From an uncultured Clostridia bacterium (GTDB lineage Bacteria; Bacillota; Clostridia; TANB77; CAG-508), in the NCBI GenBank assembly GCA_944389425.1, contig CALXMH010000008.1, positions 1-55,835 of the forward strand: a DNA stretch of 55,835 nucleotides, written 5' to 3'. This document shows positions 46,747 to 55,292 of the stretch, in pieces; positions within the stretch are counted from its first letter, which is position 1, and each line of letters opens with the position of its first letter. The notes under the pieces are model-generated. The model worked only from the letters and a program-made list of their open reading frames with translations. It had not been told where the DNA came from and made no database searches. Made by a program: the position numbers and the translations under genes.

Positions 46747-47778
46747 TTGAAGAAAAATATCAAAGATTTTAATTTAGAAGAGCTAAAACAAGAATTTATA
46801 GAATTAGGAGAAAAGCCATTTAGAGCTGAACAAGTTTTTAAATGGTTATGGCAAGAAAACATTACGGATTTTCAGAACATGACAAATTTATCGAAAGAAC
46901 TAAGACAAAAATTAAACGACTTATACATAATAAAAAATTTTGAAATATTAAAAAAACAAAAATCCAAGGATGGAACAATAAAATATTTATTTGATATTTT
47001 AGATGGTGGAAATGCAATAGAAACTGTTTTAATGGAATACAAATATGGAAAAACATTATGTGTATCTTCACAAATTGGATGTAAAATGGGATGTAAATTT
47101 TGTGCATCAACAGGAATTCCATTTGTAAGAAGCTTAACAAGTGGTGAAATTGCAGAGCAAATATTGGCAGTACAAAGAGATGAGAATATAAGAATATCTA
47201 ACATTGTGTTTATGGGAATTGGAGAACCCCTAGATAATTACGAAAATGTAGTAAAAGCAATAAGAATATTAAACAATCCAAAAGGATTAGCAATAGGTGC
47301 AAGACATATTAGTGTATCAACAAGCGGAATAGTTCCTAAAATTTATAGTTTAGCAGATGAACAAATACAATGTACATTATCTATATCTCTTCATAGCCCA
47401 ACTGACGAGCAAAGAAGCGAAATAATGCCAATAAATAAGGTATATAATATAGAAAAACTAATTCAGGCATGTAAATATTATATAGAAACAACAGGAAGAA
47501 GAGTATCATTTGAATATGCATTAGCAAAAGATAATAATGATAATTTAGAAGATGCAAAAAAACTTATAAAATTAATAAAGGGTATGAATTGTCATGTGAA
47601 TTTAATACCAATAAATAAAATAGAAAATGGAAAATTTACAAAAAGTACAAATGAAAATATAATAAAATTTAGAGATTATTTAAACAATCATGGAATAGTT
47701 GCAACAATTAGAAGAGAATTAGGTTCAGATATAGATGCTGCATGTGGGCAATTAAGGAGAAAGAACCTAAAAAAATAG
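46747..47778 (+). CDS. rlmN: 23S rRNA (adenine-2503-C2)-methyltransferase RlmN
   Basis: 343 residues from TTG 46747 with GGAGG upstream. Radical-SAM CxxxCxxC (GCKMGCKFCAS, about 112-119), MGIGEPLDNY, RHISVSTSGIVPKI and the C-terminal GSDIDAACGQLR with the second catalytic Cys. Methylates A2503 of 23S rRNA. Next to prpC-prkC as in many Firmicutes. Confidence 0.96.
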   Translation: MKKNIKDFNLEELKQEFIELGEKPFRAEQVFKWLWQENITDFQNMTNLSKELRQKLNDLYIIKNFEILKKQKSKDGTIKYLFDILDGGNAIETVLMEYKYGKTLCVSSQIGCKMGCKFCASTGIPFVRSLTSGEIAEQILAVQRDENIRISNIVFMGIGEPLDNYENVVKAIRILNNPKGLAIGARHISVSTSGIVPKIYSLADEQIQCTLSISLHSPTDEQRSEIMPINKVYNIEKLIQACKYYIETTGRRVSFEYALAKDNNDNLEDAKKLIKLIKGMNCHVNLIPINKIENGKFTKSTNENIIKFRDYLNNHGIVATIRRELGSDIDAACGQLRRKNLKK

Positions 47779-47788
47779 AGGAGGAAAA

Positions 47789-48523
47789 ATGAGAGTTTTT
47801 GCAGGTACCGATATAGGGAAGGCAAGAGAAAAAAATCAAGATTTTTATTATATATCCCATAACTTAGATGAAATTAAACTCTGCGTTTTAGCAGATGGAA
47901 TGGGAGGTTATGCAGGAGGAGAAATAGCAAGCAATTTAGCAGTTATTTCAGTAAAAAATTATATATATAATAATTATTCAAAAATAAAATTAGAAACAGA
48001 TGAAATTATTAACCTATTGAAAGATGCAACACAATATGCTAATATGGTAGTATATGAAAAAACAAAACAGACTACGGAATTAGAAGAAATGGGAACAACA
48101 CTAGAAGTTGCACTATTAGTAGAGGACAAGATGTATATAAGCCATATAGGAGATAGTAGAGTTTACAAAATAAAAAACAATAAAATAAAACAACTAACAA
48201 AAGACCATAGTTATGTAGAAAAGCTAATAAATGATGGAAGTATAACAAAAGAAGAAGCAAAAACGCATCCACAAAAACATATGCTTACAAAAGCATTAGG
48301 ATGTACAGCTTATGTTGAACCGGATTTATTAGTTGAAAAATTACAAAAAAATGATACAATATTAATTTGTTCAGATGGATTAACAAATATGTTAAATGAA
48401 GAAGAAATAGTAAAAATTATTAATAATAATCCTGAACAACCAAATAAAGAGTTAATTGCTGCTGCTAATAAAGCAGGAGGTTGCGACAATATAACAGTTA
48501 TAATTATTAAAGATGAAGATTAA
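47789..48523 (+). CDS. prpC: PP2C-type Ser/Thr phosphatase PrpC
   Basis: 244 residues. Metal-binding motifs REKNQDFY, VLADGMGGYAGGEIAS, ISHIGDSRVYKIKN and ILICSDGLTNML, GGCDNITVI. It removes phosphate from PrkC and its targets. Starts 10 bases after rlmN, followed by prkC. Confidence 0.95.
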   Translation: MRVFAGTDIGKAREKNQDFYYISHNLDEIKLCVLADGMGGYAGGEIASNLAVISVKNYIYNNYSKIKLETDEIINLLKDATQYANMVVYEKTKQTTELEEMGTTLEVALLVEDKMYISHIGDSRVYKIKNNKIKQLTKDHSYVEKLINDGSITKEEAKTHPQKHMLTKALGCTAYVEPDLLVEKLQKNDTILICSDGLTNMLNEEEIVKIINNNPEQPNKELIAAANKAGGCDNITVIIIKDED

Positions 48524-48549
48524 TAAAAAAATTAAGGAGAGATGCAAAA

Positions 48550-50499
48550 ATGAACTTAGAAGGAAGATTAATTGGAAATAGATACGAAATCCTAGAAAAA
48601 ATAGGAAATGGTGGTATGGCAACAGTTTATAAAGCTAGATGCCATGTTTTAAACCGTAATGTAGCAGTAAAAGTTTTAAAAGAAGAATTTACAACAGATG
48701 CAGAATTTATAAAAAGATTTAATATAGAAGCACAAGCTGCTGCAAGCCTTAGTCATCCGAATATAGTTTCAATATATGATGTTGGAAGTGAAGGAGAAAT
48801 TCACTATATAGTAATGGAACTAGTGCAAGGAAAAACATTAAAAGAAATAATAACAGATGATGGTATTTTGCCATGGAAATGGACAGTTAATATTGCAATA
48901 CAAATAGCATCAGCATTAGAAGTAGCACATAGAAACAATATAGTCCACAGAGACATAAAACCACATAATATAATAATAACAGAAAATGGAACCGCAAAAG
49001 TAACAGACTTTGGAATTGCAAAAGCCGTATCTAATTCTACAATAACATCATTTGGAGCTACAATAGGTTCAGTGCATTATTTTTCTCCTGAACATGCAAG
49101 AGGGGGATATACAGATGCAAAATCAGATTTATACTCATTAGGTGTTGTAATGTATGAAATGCTAACTGGAAAAGTTCCATTTGATGCAGATACACCAGTT
49201 TCAGTTGCATTAAAGCATATGCAAGAAGTACCAGAAGAACCTAAAAAACTAAATTCAACAATACCAGAAAGTGTTAACAAAATAATAATAAAAGCAATGC
49301 AAAAAGACCCTAATTTAAGATATTCATCTGCAACAGAAATGCTAGTAGATTTAAGAGAAGCAATTAAAAATCCAAATGGTAATTTTGTTGTAATGAATAG
49401 AACAGAAATAGATGAACCAACAAGAGTAATTAGAACAGATGGAGAAGAACCAAAAGAAAATAAAAAACAAAGTGTATTTAAAAAGAAATGGGTAAAAGTT
49501 TTATTAATATTATTAATATGTGCTCTTGTATTTGGTGGGGCAATGTTTGCAACATTTAAAATGCTAACAGGAAGTGGACCAAACGAAGTACAAATACCAA
49601 GTTTAGTTGGATTAAACATAGATGAAGCAAAAGGTAAGTTGGATGAATTAAACTTAAAATATGAAATAACAGAAGAATTTTCACCAGAAGGAAAAGAAGT
49701 AGGTTTAGTATTAGCACAAGAACCAAAATATCAAGACAATTTTAAAATTAATGAAACAGAAGTAATTAAACTTACTGTAAGTAAAGGAATAGAAATGGTT
49801 GAAATACCAAAAGTTGCAGGAAATACAAAAGAAGAAGCAATAGAAAAATTAGAGGCTGCGAACTTAAAATATGAAATAACAGAAGAAATAAACGATAAAA
49901 TAGAAGAAGGAATAGTAATAAGACAAGAACCAGAAGCAGGAGAAGAAATAGCAAAAGACAGTACAATTAAAATATATGTAAGCTTAGGTAGAGGAATAAA
50001 AGAAGTAACAGTACCATATGTTATAGGTAAAACAGAAGAAGAAGCAAGAAAAATGATAGAAGATGCAGGACTAACAATAGAAACAGTAAGATATGAAACC
50101 GACACAACAAAACCAAATGGACAGGTACTAAAACAAAGTATAGATGCAGACAAAGTAGTAGACGAAAAAACACCAGTGACATTAACAGTAAATAAATTAG
50201 AAGAAATTAAAACTGGTACATTAAACATTAACTTAAAATCATTACTTAGATATCAAAAAGAATATGATGATGAAGGAGAAGAAATTCCAGCAGAAAGTGT
50301 AGAAGTAGAAGTAAGAGTAACATCAAATGGATCAGAAGATACAGTTTACAAAAAATCACATAAAGAAGATACAGAAAAAATAACAGTACAAATTGAAGGT
50401 GTGGGAACTGTTACAGTAAAAATATTTGTAGATGGTGTTAGAGAAAAACAAGAACAAATGGATTTATCATCAGGAAGTGCAGTGCTTAATATAGACTAA
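48550..50499 (+). CDS. prkC: Membrane Ser/Thr protein kinase with PASTA repeats (PrkC)
   Basis: 649 residues. Hanks-type kinase (GNGGMATVYKARCHVLNRNV, VHRDIKPHN, DFGIAKA, SPEHARGG), one membrane segment about 316-336, three PASTA domains (IPSLVGLNIDEAKGKLDELN; IPKVAGNTKEEAIEKLEAAN; VPYVIGKTEEEARKMIEDAG) and a beta-rich tail. It senses peptidoglycan fragments outside and phosphorylates cytoplasmic proteins; in Bacillus it triggers germination. The GTPase gene rsgA that often follows is missing here. Confidence 0.96.
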   Translation: MNLEGRLIGNRYEILEKIGNGGMATVYKARCHVLNRNVAVKVLKEEFTTDAEFIKRFNIEAQAAASLSHPNIVSIYDVGSEGEIHYIVMELVQGKTLKEIITDDGILPWKWTVNIAIQIASALEVAHRNNIVHRDIKPHNIIITENGTAKVTDFGIAKAVSNSTITSFGATIGSVHYFSPEHARGGYTDAKSDLYSLGVVMYEMLTGKVPFDADTPVSVALKHMQEVPEEPKKLNSTIPESVNKIIIKAMQKDPNLRYSSATEMLVDLREAIKNPNGNFVVMNRTEIDEPTRVIRTDGEEPKENKKQSVFKKKWVKVLLILLICALVFGGAMFATFKMLTGSGPNEVQIPSLVGLNIDEAKGKLDELNLKYEITEEFSPEGKEVGLVLAQEPKYQDNFKINETEVIKLTVSKGIEMVEIPKVAGNTKEEAIEKLEAANLKYEITEEINDKIEEGIVIRQEPEAGEEIAKDSTIKIYVSLGRGIKEVTVPYVIGKTEEEARKMIEDAGLTIETVRYETDTTKPNGQVLKQSIDADKVVDEKTPVTLTVNKLEEIKTGTLNINLKSLLRYQKEYDDEGEEIPAESVEVEVRVTSNGSEDTVYKKSHKEDTEKITVQIEGVGTVTVKIFVDGVREKQEQMDLSSGSAVLNID

Positions 50500-50530
50500 A
50501 AGAGAGGTCCCTTTTGGGACTTTTCTTTTT
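50499..50530 (+). terminator. Terminator between prkC and rpe
   Basis: AGAGGTCCC and GGGACTTTTCT stem with a TTTT loop then TTTTT. Confidence 0.75.
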
Positions 50531-50550
50531 AAAAAAGGAGAGAAAATATA

Positions 50551-51210
50551 ATGGTAGAAATTTCAACTTCAATATTATCAGTAGAGGAAGAAAACTCAAT
50601 AAAAACATTTTATAATCTAGAAACTGCGAAAACAGATTACTTCCATATAGATGTTATGGATGGAAAATTTGTAAAAAATAATACATCTAATTTAATGCTA
50701 AAATATGCTGAAAATATAAAACAAATATCAAACTTACCACTAGATGTACACTTAATGGTAAAAGATGTAGACAATTTTATAGAACAATACATACCACTTA
50801 TGCCAAGTTTTATAACAGTACATTATGAAGTTTTTGAAAACAAAGAAGATTTATTAAAAGTAATAAATAAAATAAAACAAAATGGAATAAAATGTGGCTT
50901 ATCTATAAAACCAAATACAAAAATAGAAGAAATATATGAATATTTGCCATATATTCATATGTGCTTAATAATGACAGTAGAACCTGGTAAAGGCGGACAA
51001 AAATTAATACCAGAGACAATAGAAAAAATAGATAAATTGAAAAAATATATTACTCAAAATAATATAGATATCTACATAGAAGCAGATGGTGGAATTAATT
51101 TGGATACAATAGAAGATTTAAAACAAGCAGGAATAGATATAGCAGTTGTAGGAAATGCAATAATAAAATCAGATAATTTTAAAAATACAATAGAAAATTT
51201 AAAAAAATAA
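50551..51210 (+). CDS. rpe: Ribulose-phosphate 3-epimerase
   Basis: 219 residues, TIM barrel. STSILSVEEENS, FHIDVMDGKFVKNNT, LDVHLMVKDVDNF and MTVEPGKGGQKLIPET with EADGGINLDT match Rpe, which interconverts ribulose- and xylulose-5-phosphate. Some motifs are slightly diverged, so the related allulose-6-phosphate epimerase is possible. AAGGAG precedes the ATG. Confidence 0.88.
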   Translation: MVEISTSILSVEEENSIKTFYNLETAKTDYFHIDVMDGKFVKNNTSNLMLKYAENIKQISNLPLDVHLMVKDVDNFIEQYIPLMPSFITVHYEVFENKEDLLKVINKIKQNGIKCGLSIKPNTKIEEIYEYLPYIHMCLIMTVEPGKGGQKLIPETIEKIDKLKKYITQNNIDIYIEADGGINLDTIEDLKQAGIDIAVVGNAIIKSDNFKNTIENLKK

Positions 51211-51211
51211 T

Positions 51212-51246
51212 AAAAAATAGCACTCTGTAAAAGAGTGCTATTTTTA
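51212..51246. terminator. Bidirectional terminator between rpe and the minus-strand gene
   Basis: AAAATAGCACTCT and AGAGTGCTATTTT with a GTAA-type loop; A and T runs on both sides serve both strands. Confidence 0.88.
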
Positions 51247-51252
51247 TATATA

Positions 51253-52473
51253 TTATTCAGCTACTTTTTCTGTTTTTTCTTTTTTATTTATAACTGAAAG
51301 TATAAGCATACCAAAACCTGCTAAAATAACAACGAAAGTAATAACTAATCCTGCATATGGAATTAGTGATAATAACCATAATACAATTGTTACTAAAATA
51401 ACTGCTAATAAATTATTTAATTTAGCAAGTGCTTTTACTTTACTAGCTAATTTAGCTGCAATACTCATAACTGCCATTGCAAAAGATAATACAACAGCAA
51501 TCATGTAAATAGCAAGTAGAGCTAATCCTACTGGAATACCTACAATTGTCATCATTAATAATGCTGCTACTAATGGAGTAATAATTAATGCAAGTAATCC
51601 AACTAAAATAGATAATGCCATTTTCTTTGGAGCCATAGTTGTTAATCTACCATAGAATTTAGGTGCAAGTTTAGAAGCTACAAGCCATACAATTAATGTA
51701 AATACTAAAATTGTTAACAATGAAATTACATATCCTAAAACATTATTACTAGATGTAATAGAAAGTTCACTGTAATTTGTATCACCTTCGATTAAACCAT
51801 CTGCAATATCAATTTCAGTTGGTGCAGAATAGTTTAAATTACCATAAATAAAGCAATCAGATTCAATTGTTAGAGATTCTCTTGCCTCAATATTTACATC
51901 TTTACCAATAACACCATTAATGCTTGCAGTGTTACATGTAACTTTTAAATCTCTATATGTAAGACCATCGTATGCTACTGTTAAATTGTCACAAACTGCA
52001 TATAAATCATAAATTAGTCCATCTAGTCTAATTGTATCAGAAGCAAGCGCAAAAACATTACCATATATTTGACCACCATCAACATTTAATGTATTTGCAA
52101 CAACAAAAAGGTCACCACCTATTTGTCCTCTTATTGTTACAGTATCACCAAAAAGAAAAGCATTACCATTAACTGTTTCATCAGCTTCAACTGTAATGTC
52201 AGTACCAGTTACATAAAGGTCATGATTGGTACTAGGTTCTTCTGTTTCAGTATCACCTGTGGTTTCACCAGTAGTTTCACCATCTGTTCCTTCTTCAGCA
52301 GTAGTTCCATCGGTTGTTTCCTCACTTGTAGAAGCAGAATTCTCTTCAGATGTAGTTGTAGCTGCTGAATTGGTATTATCAGTAGCTGTTTCATCTGTTG
52401 CAAAACTAAATGTTGAAACTAGACTTAAAATTGTTACTAAAACAAGTAAAATTTTTAAACTTTTTCTTGACAT
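51253..52473 (-). CDS. Secreted/membrane bactofilin-like (polymer-forming) protein
   Basis: 406 residues. Signal peptide (1-25), an acidic Thr/Glu/Gly-rich linker (about 26-85), a bactofilin-like right-handed beta-helix (VTGTDITVEADETVNGNAFL, GDTVTIRGQIGGDLFVVANT and further repeats, about 88-230) and a C-terminal block of five or so membrane segments. The domain is probably outside and may form a membrane-linked scaffold. Codon use has more G/C-ending codons in the low-complexity linker. ATG 52473 follows GGAGAG on the minus strand. Confidence 0.8.
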   Translation of the reverse strand: MSRKSLKILLVLVTILSLVSTFSFATDETATDNTNSAATTTSEENSASTSEETTDGTTAEEGTDGETTGETTGDTETEEPSTNHDLYVTGTDITVEADETVNGNAFLFGDTVTIRGQIGGDLFVVANTLNVDGGQIYGNVFALASDTIRLDGLIYDLYAVCDNLTVAYDGLTYRDLKVTCNTASINGVIGKDVNIEARESLTIESDCFIYGNLNYSAPTEIDIADGLIEGDTNYSELSITSSNNVLGYVISLLTILVFTLIVWLVASKLAPKFYGRLTTMAPKKMALSILVGLLALIITPLVAALLMMTIVGIPVGLALLAIYMIAVVLSFAMAVMSIAAKLASKVKALAKLNNLLAVILVTIVLWLLSLIPYAGLVITFVVILAGFGMLILSVINKKEKTEKVAE

Positions 52474-52546
52474 AAAATTGTCTCTCCTTCCATATTTTAA
52501 TATTACTAATAATATAGCTTTATTTTAATTTTGTCAATTAAATACA

Positions 52547-52580
52547 CAAAAAAAACATATAAATTTATGTGTTTTTTTGC
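52547..52580 (-). terminator. Terminator of the minus-strand 47-residue gene
   Basis: On the minus strand ACACATA-AATT-TATATGT forms a stem with one mismatch followed by TTTTTTTT; it overlaps the gene's last codons. Confidence 0.55.
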
Positions 52581-52708
52581 TTGACTTCTCTATTAAAAAA
52601 ATATGCACAATTAACCTGTGGAGTCAAAGTCTTGCTTGAAATTTCATCCAAAGAGCATTTACCGTCTTTTTGATAAATACAATCACAAGTACAATTAATA
52701 TTAGTCAA
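52565..52708 (-). CDS. Small Cys-rich protein (family often misnamed hydroxymyristoyl-ACP dehydratase)
   Basis: 47 residues from TTG 52708 with GAGGTG upstream on the minus strand. The pattern INCTCDCIYQKDGKCSLDEI and later VNCAYF, five cysteines in all, matches a small clostridial family of unknown role, probably metal-binding. It lies just downstream of nth in the same direction. Confidence 0.75.
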   Translation of the reverse strand: MTNINCTCDCIYQKDGKCSLDEISSKTLTPQVNCAYFFNREVKQKNT

Positions 52709-52753
52709 GAAATCACCTCGCGATAATAATTAGTATAAATAATTTTTACAAAA

Positions 52754-53390
52754 TTATACTATATTTTTATCACATAAATTATTTATAGGGCAAATTTCAC
52801 ATTTTGGTTTTCTACTATCACATATTTTTCTACCATGATAAACAAATAAATGATTTACATCTTTAATATACTCTTTTGGAATTAGTTTTAATAAATCTTG
52901 CTCTATTTTTTCTGGGTCAGATTGTTTGCTTAAACCGAATTCTATTTGAAACTCGTTTTGCATGTGTATCAACAGCAATACCAACTGGATTATTAAAAGC
53001 TTCAAGCATTATAACATTTGCACTTTTTCTTCCAACACCAGGAAGCAAAATAAGTTCTTCCATAGTTTTTGGAACTTCGCCACCAAAATCTTCTATTAAT
53101 TTTTTGCTACAAGCAATTATATTTTTGGCTTTATTTTTATAAAAGCCACAAGGATGAATTAAGTCTTCTAATAAATGTACATCCATGCTAGCAAAATCTT
53201 CTGGTTTATTATATTTAGCAAAAATTGCAGGAGTTGTTTTATTAACTCGCTCATCTGTGCACTGAGCAGATAGCATTACAGAAATTAATAGCTCAAAAGG
53301 AGAGCCAAAATCTAAACTACAAGTAGCTTCTGGGTGTGCAATTTTTAATTTTTCGATTAATTCTACAATTGTTTCTTTGTTTTTTTTCAA
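52754..53390 (-). CDS. nth: Endonuclease III; CGG +1 shift
   Basis: With a +1 shift at CGG 52937-52935 the product is 211 residues, family length. It removes oxidised pyrimidines and cuts the abasic site. Helix-hairpin-helix LPGVGRKSA with catalytic K122, D141 in VDTHAKRVSNRIGL, and a C-terminal 4Fe-4S loop with Cys 190, 197, 200 and 206 (C-x6-C-x2-C-x5-C). The iron-sulfur loop is encoded only after the shift; G152 comes from CGGT in the invariant NR-hydrophobic-G-L motif. TTG 53390 chosen for AAGGA upstream and for the family start; ATG/TTG 53408 would overlap it. Confidence 0.93.
52935..52937 (-). other. CGG +1 shift site 13 (Nth)
   Basis: On the minus strand ATT CGG TTT; +1 gives RVSNRIGLSKQSDPEKIEQD and the complete 4Fe-4S cysteine set. 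Confidence 0.92.
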
Positions 53391-53466
53391 ATTAAATCCT
53401 TCTTTCAAAATAATTTCACGTTTTTTAGTTTAAATAATATAATATATTAAAAGGAGGTAATATATT

Positions 53467-53617
53467 ATGTTAGGCTTGCTAAAAAAGACATTGGGCGTAT
53501 GTTTAATAGGCTTTGGTATAGGTATTTTAATGGTCCTATTACTTCCTATAACAGGATGGTTATTTATAATCCGGAGTTGCACTATGCATTATCGGTATAG
53601 CGTGGCTGGCATGCTAA
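53467..53617 (+). CDS. Small two-helix membrane protein; CGG +1 shift
   Basis: With a +1 shift at CGG 53572 the ORF encodes 49 residues with two membrane segments (LGVCLIGFGIGILMVLLLP and WLFIIGVALCIIGIAWL). It resembles small clostridial membrane proteins found in sporulation clusters; spoVM follows 21 bases later. Zero frame would give a longer, polar and unlikely C-terminus. AAGGAGG precedes the ATG. Confidence 0.75.
53572..53574 (+). other. CGG +1 shift site 14 (small membrane protein)
   Basis: ATC CGG AGT; +1 gives FIIGVALCIIGIAWLAC and a TAA at 53615, restoring a hydrophobic second helix. Confidence 0.8.
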
Positions 53618-53638
53618 TAATAAAGGAGAGTGTTAAAA

Positions 53639-53713
53639 GTGAAAATTGTTGTTAAAAAAGTACCCAAATTTCTAAGGGGATTTGTAAAATTTATATTTGG
53701 TATTAGAGATTAA
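53639..53713 (+). CDS. spoVM: Stage V sporulation protein M (SpoVM)
   Basis: 24 residues from GTG 53639, AGGAG 11 bases upstream. The sequence contains VPKFLRGFVKFIFG with proline at position 9, matching SpoVM, the amphipathic peptide that recognises the convex forespore membrane and anchors SpoIVA. It is far too short for routine gene callers. Placed after a small membrane protein and before a terminator and rpmB; the spoVM-rpmB neighbourhood is common in Firmicutes. Confidence 0.88.
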   Translation: MKIVVKKVPKFLRGFVKFIFGIRD

Positions 53714-53719
53714 ATACAT

Positions 53720-53757
53720 AAGAAAGGTGGAGTATAACCACTTTTCTTTAATTTTTT
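53720..53757 (+). terminator. Terminator after spoVM
   Basis: AGAAAGGTGG and CCACTTTTCT stem, AGTATAA loop, followed by TTAATTTTTT. Confidence 0.8.
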
Positions 53758-53773
53758 ATCTTATATGTAATAA

Positions 53774-53804
53774 AAAGAATGCCTTAAATAAAAAGACATT
53801 CTTT
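53774..53804 (-). terminator. Terminator after rpmB
   Basis: On the minus strand AAAGAATG and CATTCTTT stem followed by TTTAT. Confidence 0.65.
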
Positions 53805-53811
53805 AATATTA

Positions 53812-54009
53812 CTAAACTCTCTCTACTTTTCCAGAACGTAAACATTTAGTACATACATTAATTCTTTTATGTTCTCCATTAACAACGGCTTTAACTTTTC
53901 TTAAATTAGGTTTCCAAGTTCTTGTTGTTCTTTTACTAATATGAGAACGAGTAATACTTAATTTATTACCAAAACTAACTGATTTATCACAAATTTCACA
54001 TCTAGCCAT
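53812..54009 (-). CDS. rpmB: 50S ribosomal protein L28
   Basis: 65 residues: ARCEICDKSVSFGNKLSITR, RTTRTWKPNLRKVK and NVCTKCLRSGKVERV. The two CxxC pairs show the zinc-binding form. ATG 54009 (GGGAGGTG upstream) is preferred to the in-frame start four codons earlier. The arginine in RSHISKR and others are AGA or CGT (ACGAGTAATAC on the plus strand reads CGT), not CGG. Confidence 0.96.
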   Translation of the reverse strand: MARCEICDKSVSFGNKLSITRSHISKRTTRTWKPNLRKVKAVVNGEHKRINVCTKCLRSGKVERV

Positions 54010-54021
54010 AGTATAAAGCAC

Positions 54022-54422
54022 CTCCCATATGTTTATTAAATACGACTACATCATAGTTTACCATATTTAAACAAAAATTTCAATACTTTTAGCAAAAAAT
54101 GTGGAACAGAAAATTCTAAAAGTATATATAAAAGAACCAGAGCAAGAATTTGGAATAATGGATTTAAAAACAGAACTAGAAGGAGGAGTTAAGTGCAATA
54201 TAGAAGTACAAATTGAAGAAGTAGGTAAAAAAATACAATAAAAAGAGAATTTGTATTGGGGGGAATAGGAGAAATTACAGGTTTATATAGGAAAACTTTG
54301 AAAAATTTAATTAAAAAAGAAAAAGAAATACATTAAAATTCATATAAAAAACGTACATAATATGGACAAATTCGCAATTATTTGATATTAATATATAATA
54401 AAATCAAAAAGGGGCGAATTTT
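54022..54422. other. 401-base intergenic region
   Basis: Holds a decayed Rpn-family fragment (listed separately) and further debris. Just before maf, AAATTCGC (about 54370) could pair with GCGAATTT (54414-54421) around the maf ribosome site; weak evidence. Confidence 0.5.
54101..54241 (+). pseudogene. Remnant of Rpn/PD-(D/E)XK transposase-like gene
   Basis: A 46-codon open stretch reads ...KVYIKEPEQEFGIMDLKTE and GGVKCNIEVQIEEVGKKIQ. MDLK and IEVQ correspond to the LDLRV and IEMQ nuclease motifs of the intact gene at 175-1074. The ends are missing and a stop follows, so it is a decayed fragment. Confidence 0.7.
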
Positions 54423-54992
54423 ATGAGAATTATATTAGCATCAAAATCTCCAAGGAGAAAAGATTTATTAGGAATGTTTGTGCCTAAGTTTGATATTATT
54501 GTTAGTAATGCAGAAGAAACATTAGAAGATGGATTAAGTATTATAGAACAGTCTAAAAAACTAGGGTATATTAAAGCAAAAGCAGTGTTTGACGAAACAG
54601 ACGGGGATAGAGTTGTTATTGGCTCTGATACTATGGTTGTAAAAGATGGAAAATTATTTGGAAAGCCAAAAGATTTTAAGGAAGCTGTTTCAATGTTAGA
54701 AACTTTAAGGAATGATAAACATCAAGTTATAACAAGTATTGCTATTTTATCACAAGATGGAGATAATTATGCTGAATATATAGATTATGATATAACAGAT
54801 GTATATTTTAAAGATATTTCAAGAGAAGAAATTGTAGATTGGATAAATGAAGGCAAATGCTTCGACCAAGCTGGTGCATATGCAATACAAGATAAATTTG
54901 CGGTATTTATAGATAAGATAGATGGGAATTATTCAACAGTAGTAGGGCTGCCAATTCATAAAGTTTATGAATACATAAAGAAATGGATATAG
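54423..54992 (+). CDS. maf: Maf-like nucleotide pyrophosphatase
   Basis: 189 residues. IILASKSPRRKDLLGM, VVIGSDTMVVKDGKLFGKPK, EIVDWINEGKCFDQAGAYAI and KIDGNYSTVVGLP are conserved. Maf hydrolyses non-canonical or dTTP/UTP-type nucleotides and affects septation. ATG follows AAGGGGCG. Confidence 0.94.
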   Translation: MRIILASKSPRRKDLLGMFVPKFDIIVSNAEETLEDGLSIIEQSKKLGYIKAKAVFDETDGDRVVIGSDTMVVKDGKLFGKPKDFKEAVSMLETLRNDKHQVITSIAILSQDGDNYAEYIDYDITDVYFKDISREEIVDWINEGKCFDQAGAYAIQDKFAVFIDKIDGNYSTVVGLPIHKVYEYIKKWI

Positions 54993-55130
54993 ACAAACAA
55001 TTTGACAAAACATTTCAATTAACACTTGCTTTTTGACAAAAAATAATGTATAGTTAATAAAGTAGAAAATGATAATAAGCAGATGGGGTTTTGCCACTTG
55101 ATTTTACGGTATGCCGTAGGAGAGGTGGTG

Positions 55131-55250
55131 ATGTTTATGGTTAAAATGATAGTATTTATGATTATATTATTAATATTATCTTTAACATTAAACGTTGCCT
55201 TGACAGCAGTTCTGTATAAGAACTGGATTGATAAGCAACTACATAAATAA
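55131..55250 (+). CDS. Candidate type I toxin (small hydrophobic peptide)
   Basis: 39 residues from ATG 55131 with AGGAGAGGTGG upstream. A single membrane helix (MIVFMIILLILSLTLNVALT) is followed by a charged tail YKNWIDKQLHK, the form of Fst/TxpA/holin-like toxins. TTGACA boxes upstream (55033) give a plausible promoter. A convergent antisense transcript overlaps its 3' end. Confidence 0.6.
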   Translation: MFMVKMIVFMIILLILSLTLNVALTAVLYKNWIDKQLHK

Positions 55251-55254
55251 AAAA

Positions 55255-55292
55255 GAACTCACATCTGTTATTGGCTAAATAGGTGTGAGTTC
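55255..55292 (-). terminator. Terminator of the candidate antisense RNA
   Basis: GAACTCACA and TGTGAGTTC stem; on the minus strand it is followed by TTTTTT, on the plus strand there is no T-run, giving the direction. Confidence 0.7.

Noticed and set aside
55131..55250. Phage holin
   Set aside because: No phage genes nearby; the convergent antisense promoter and terminator fit a type I toxin better.
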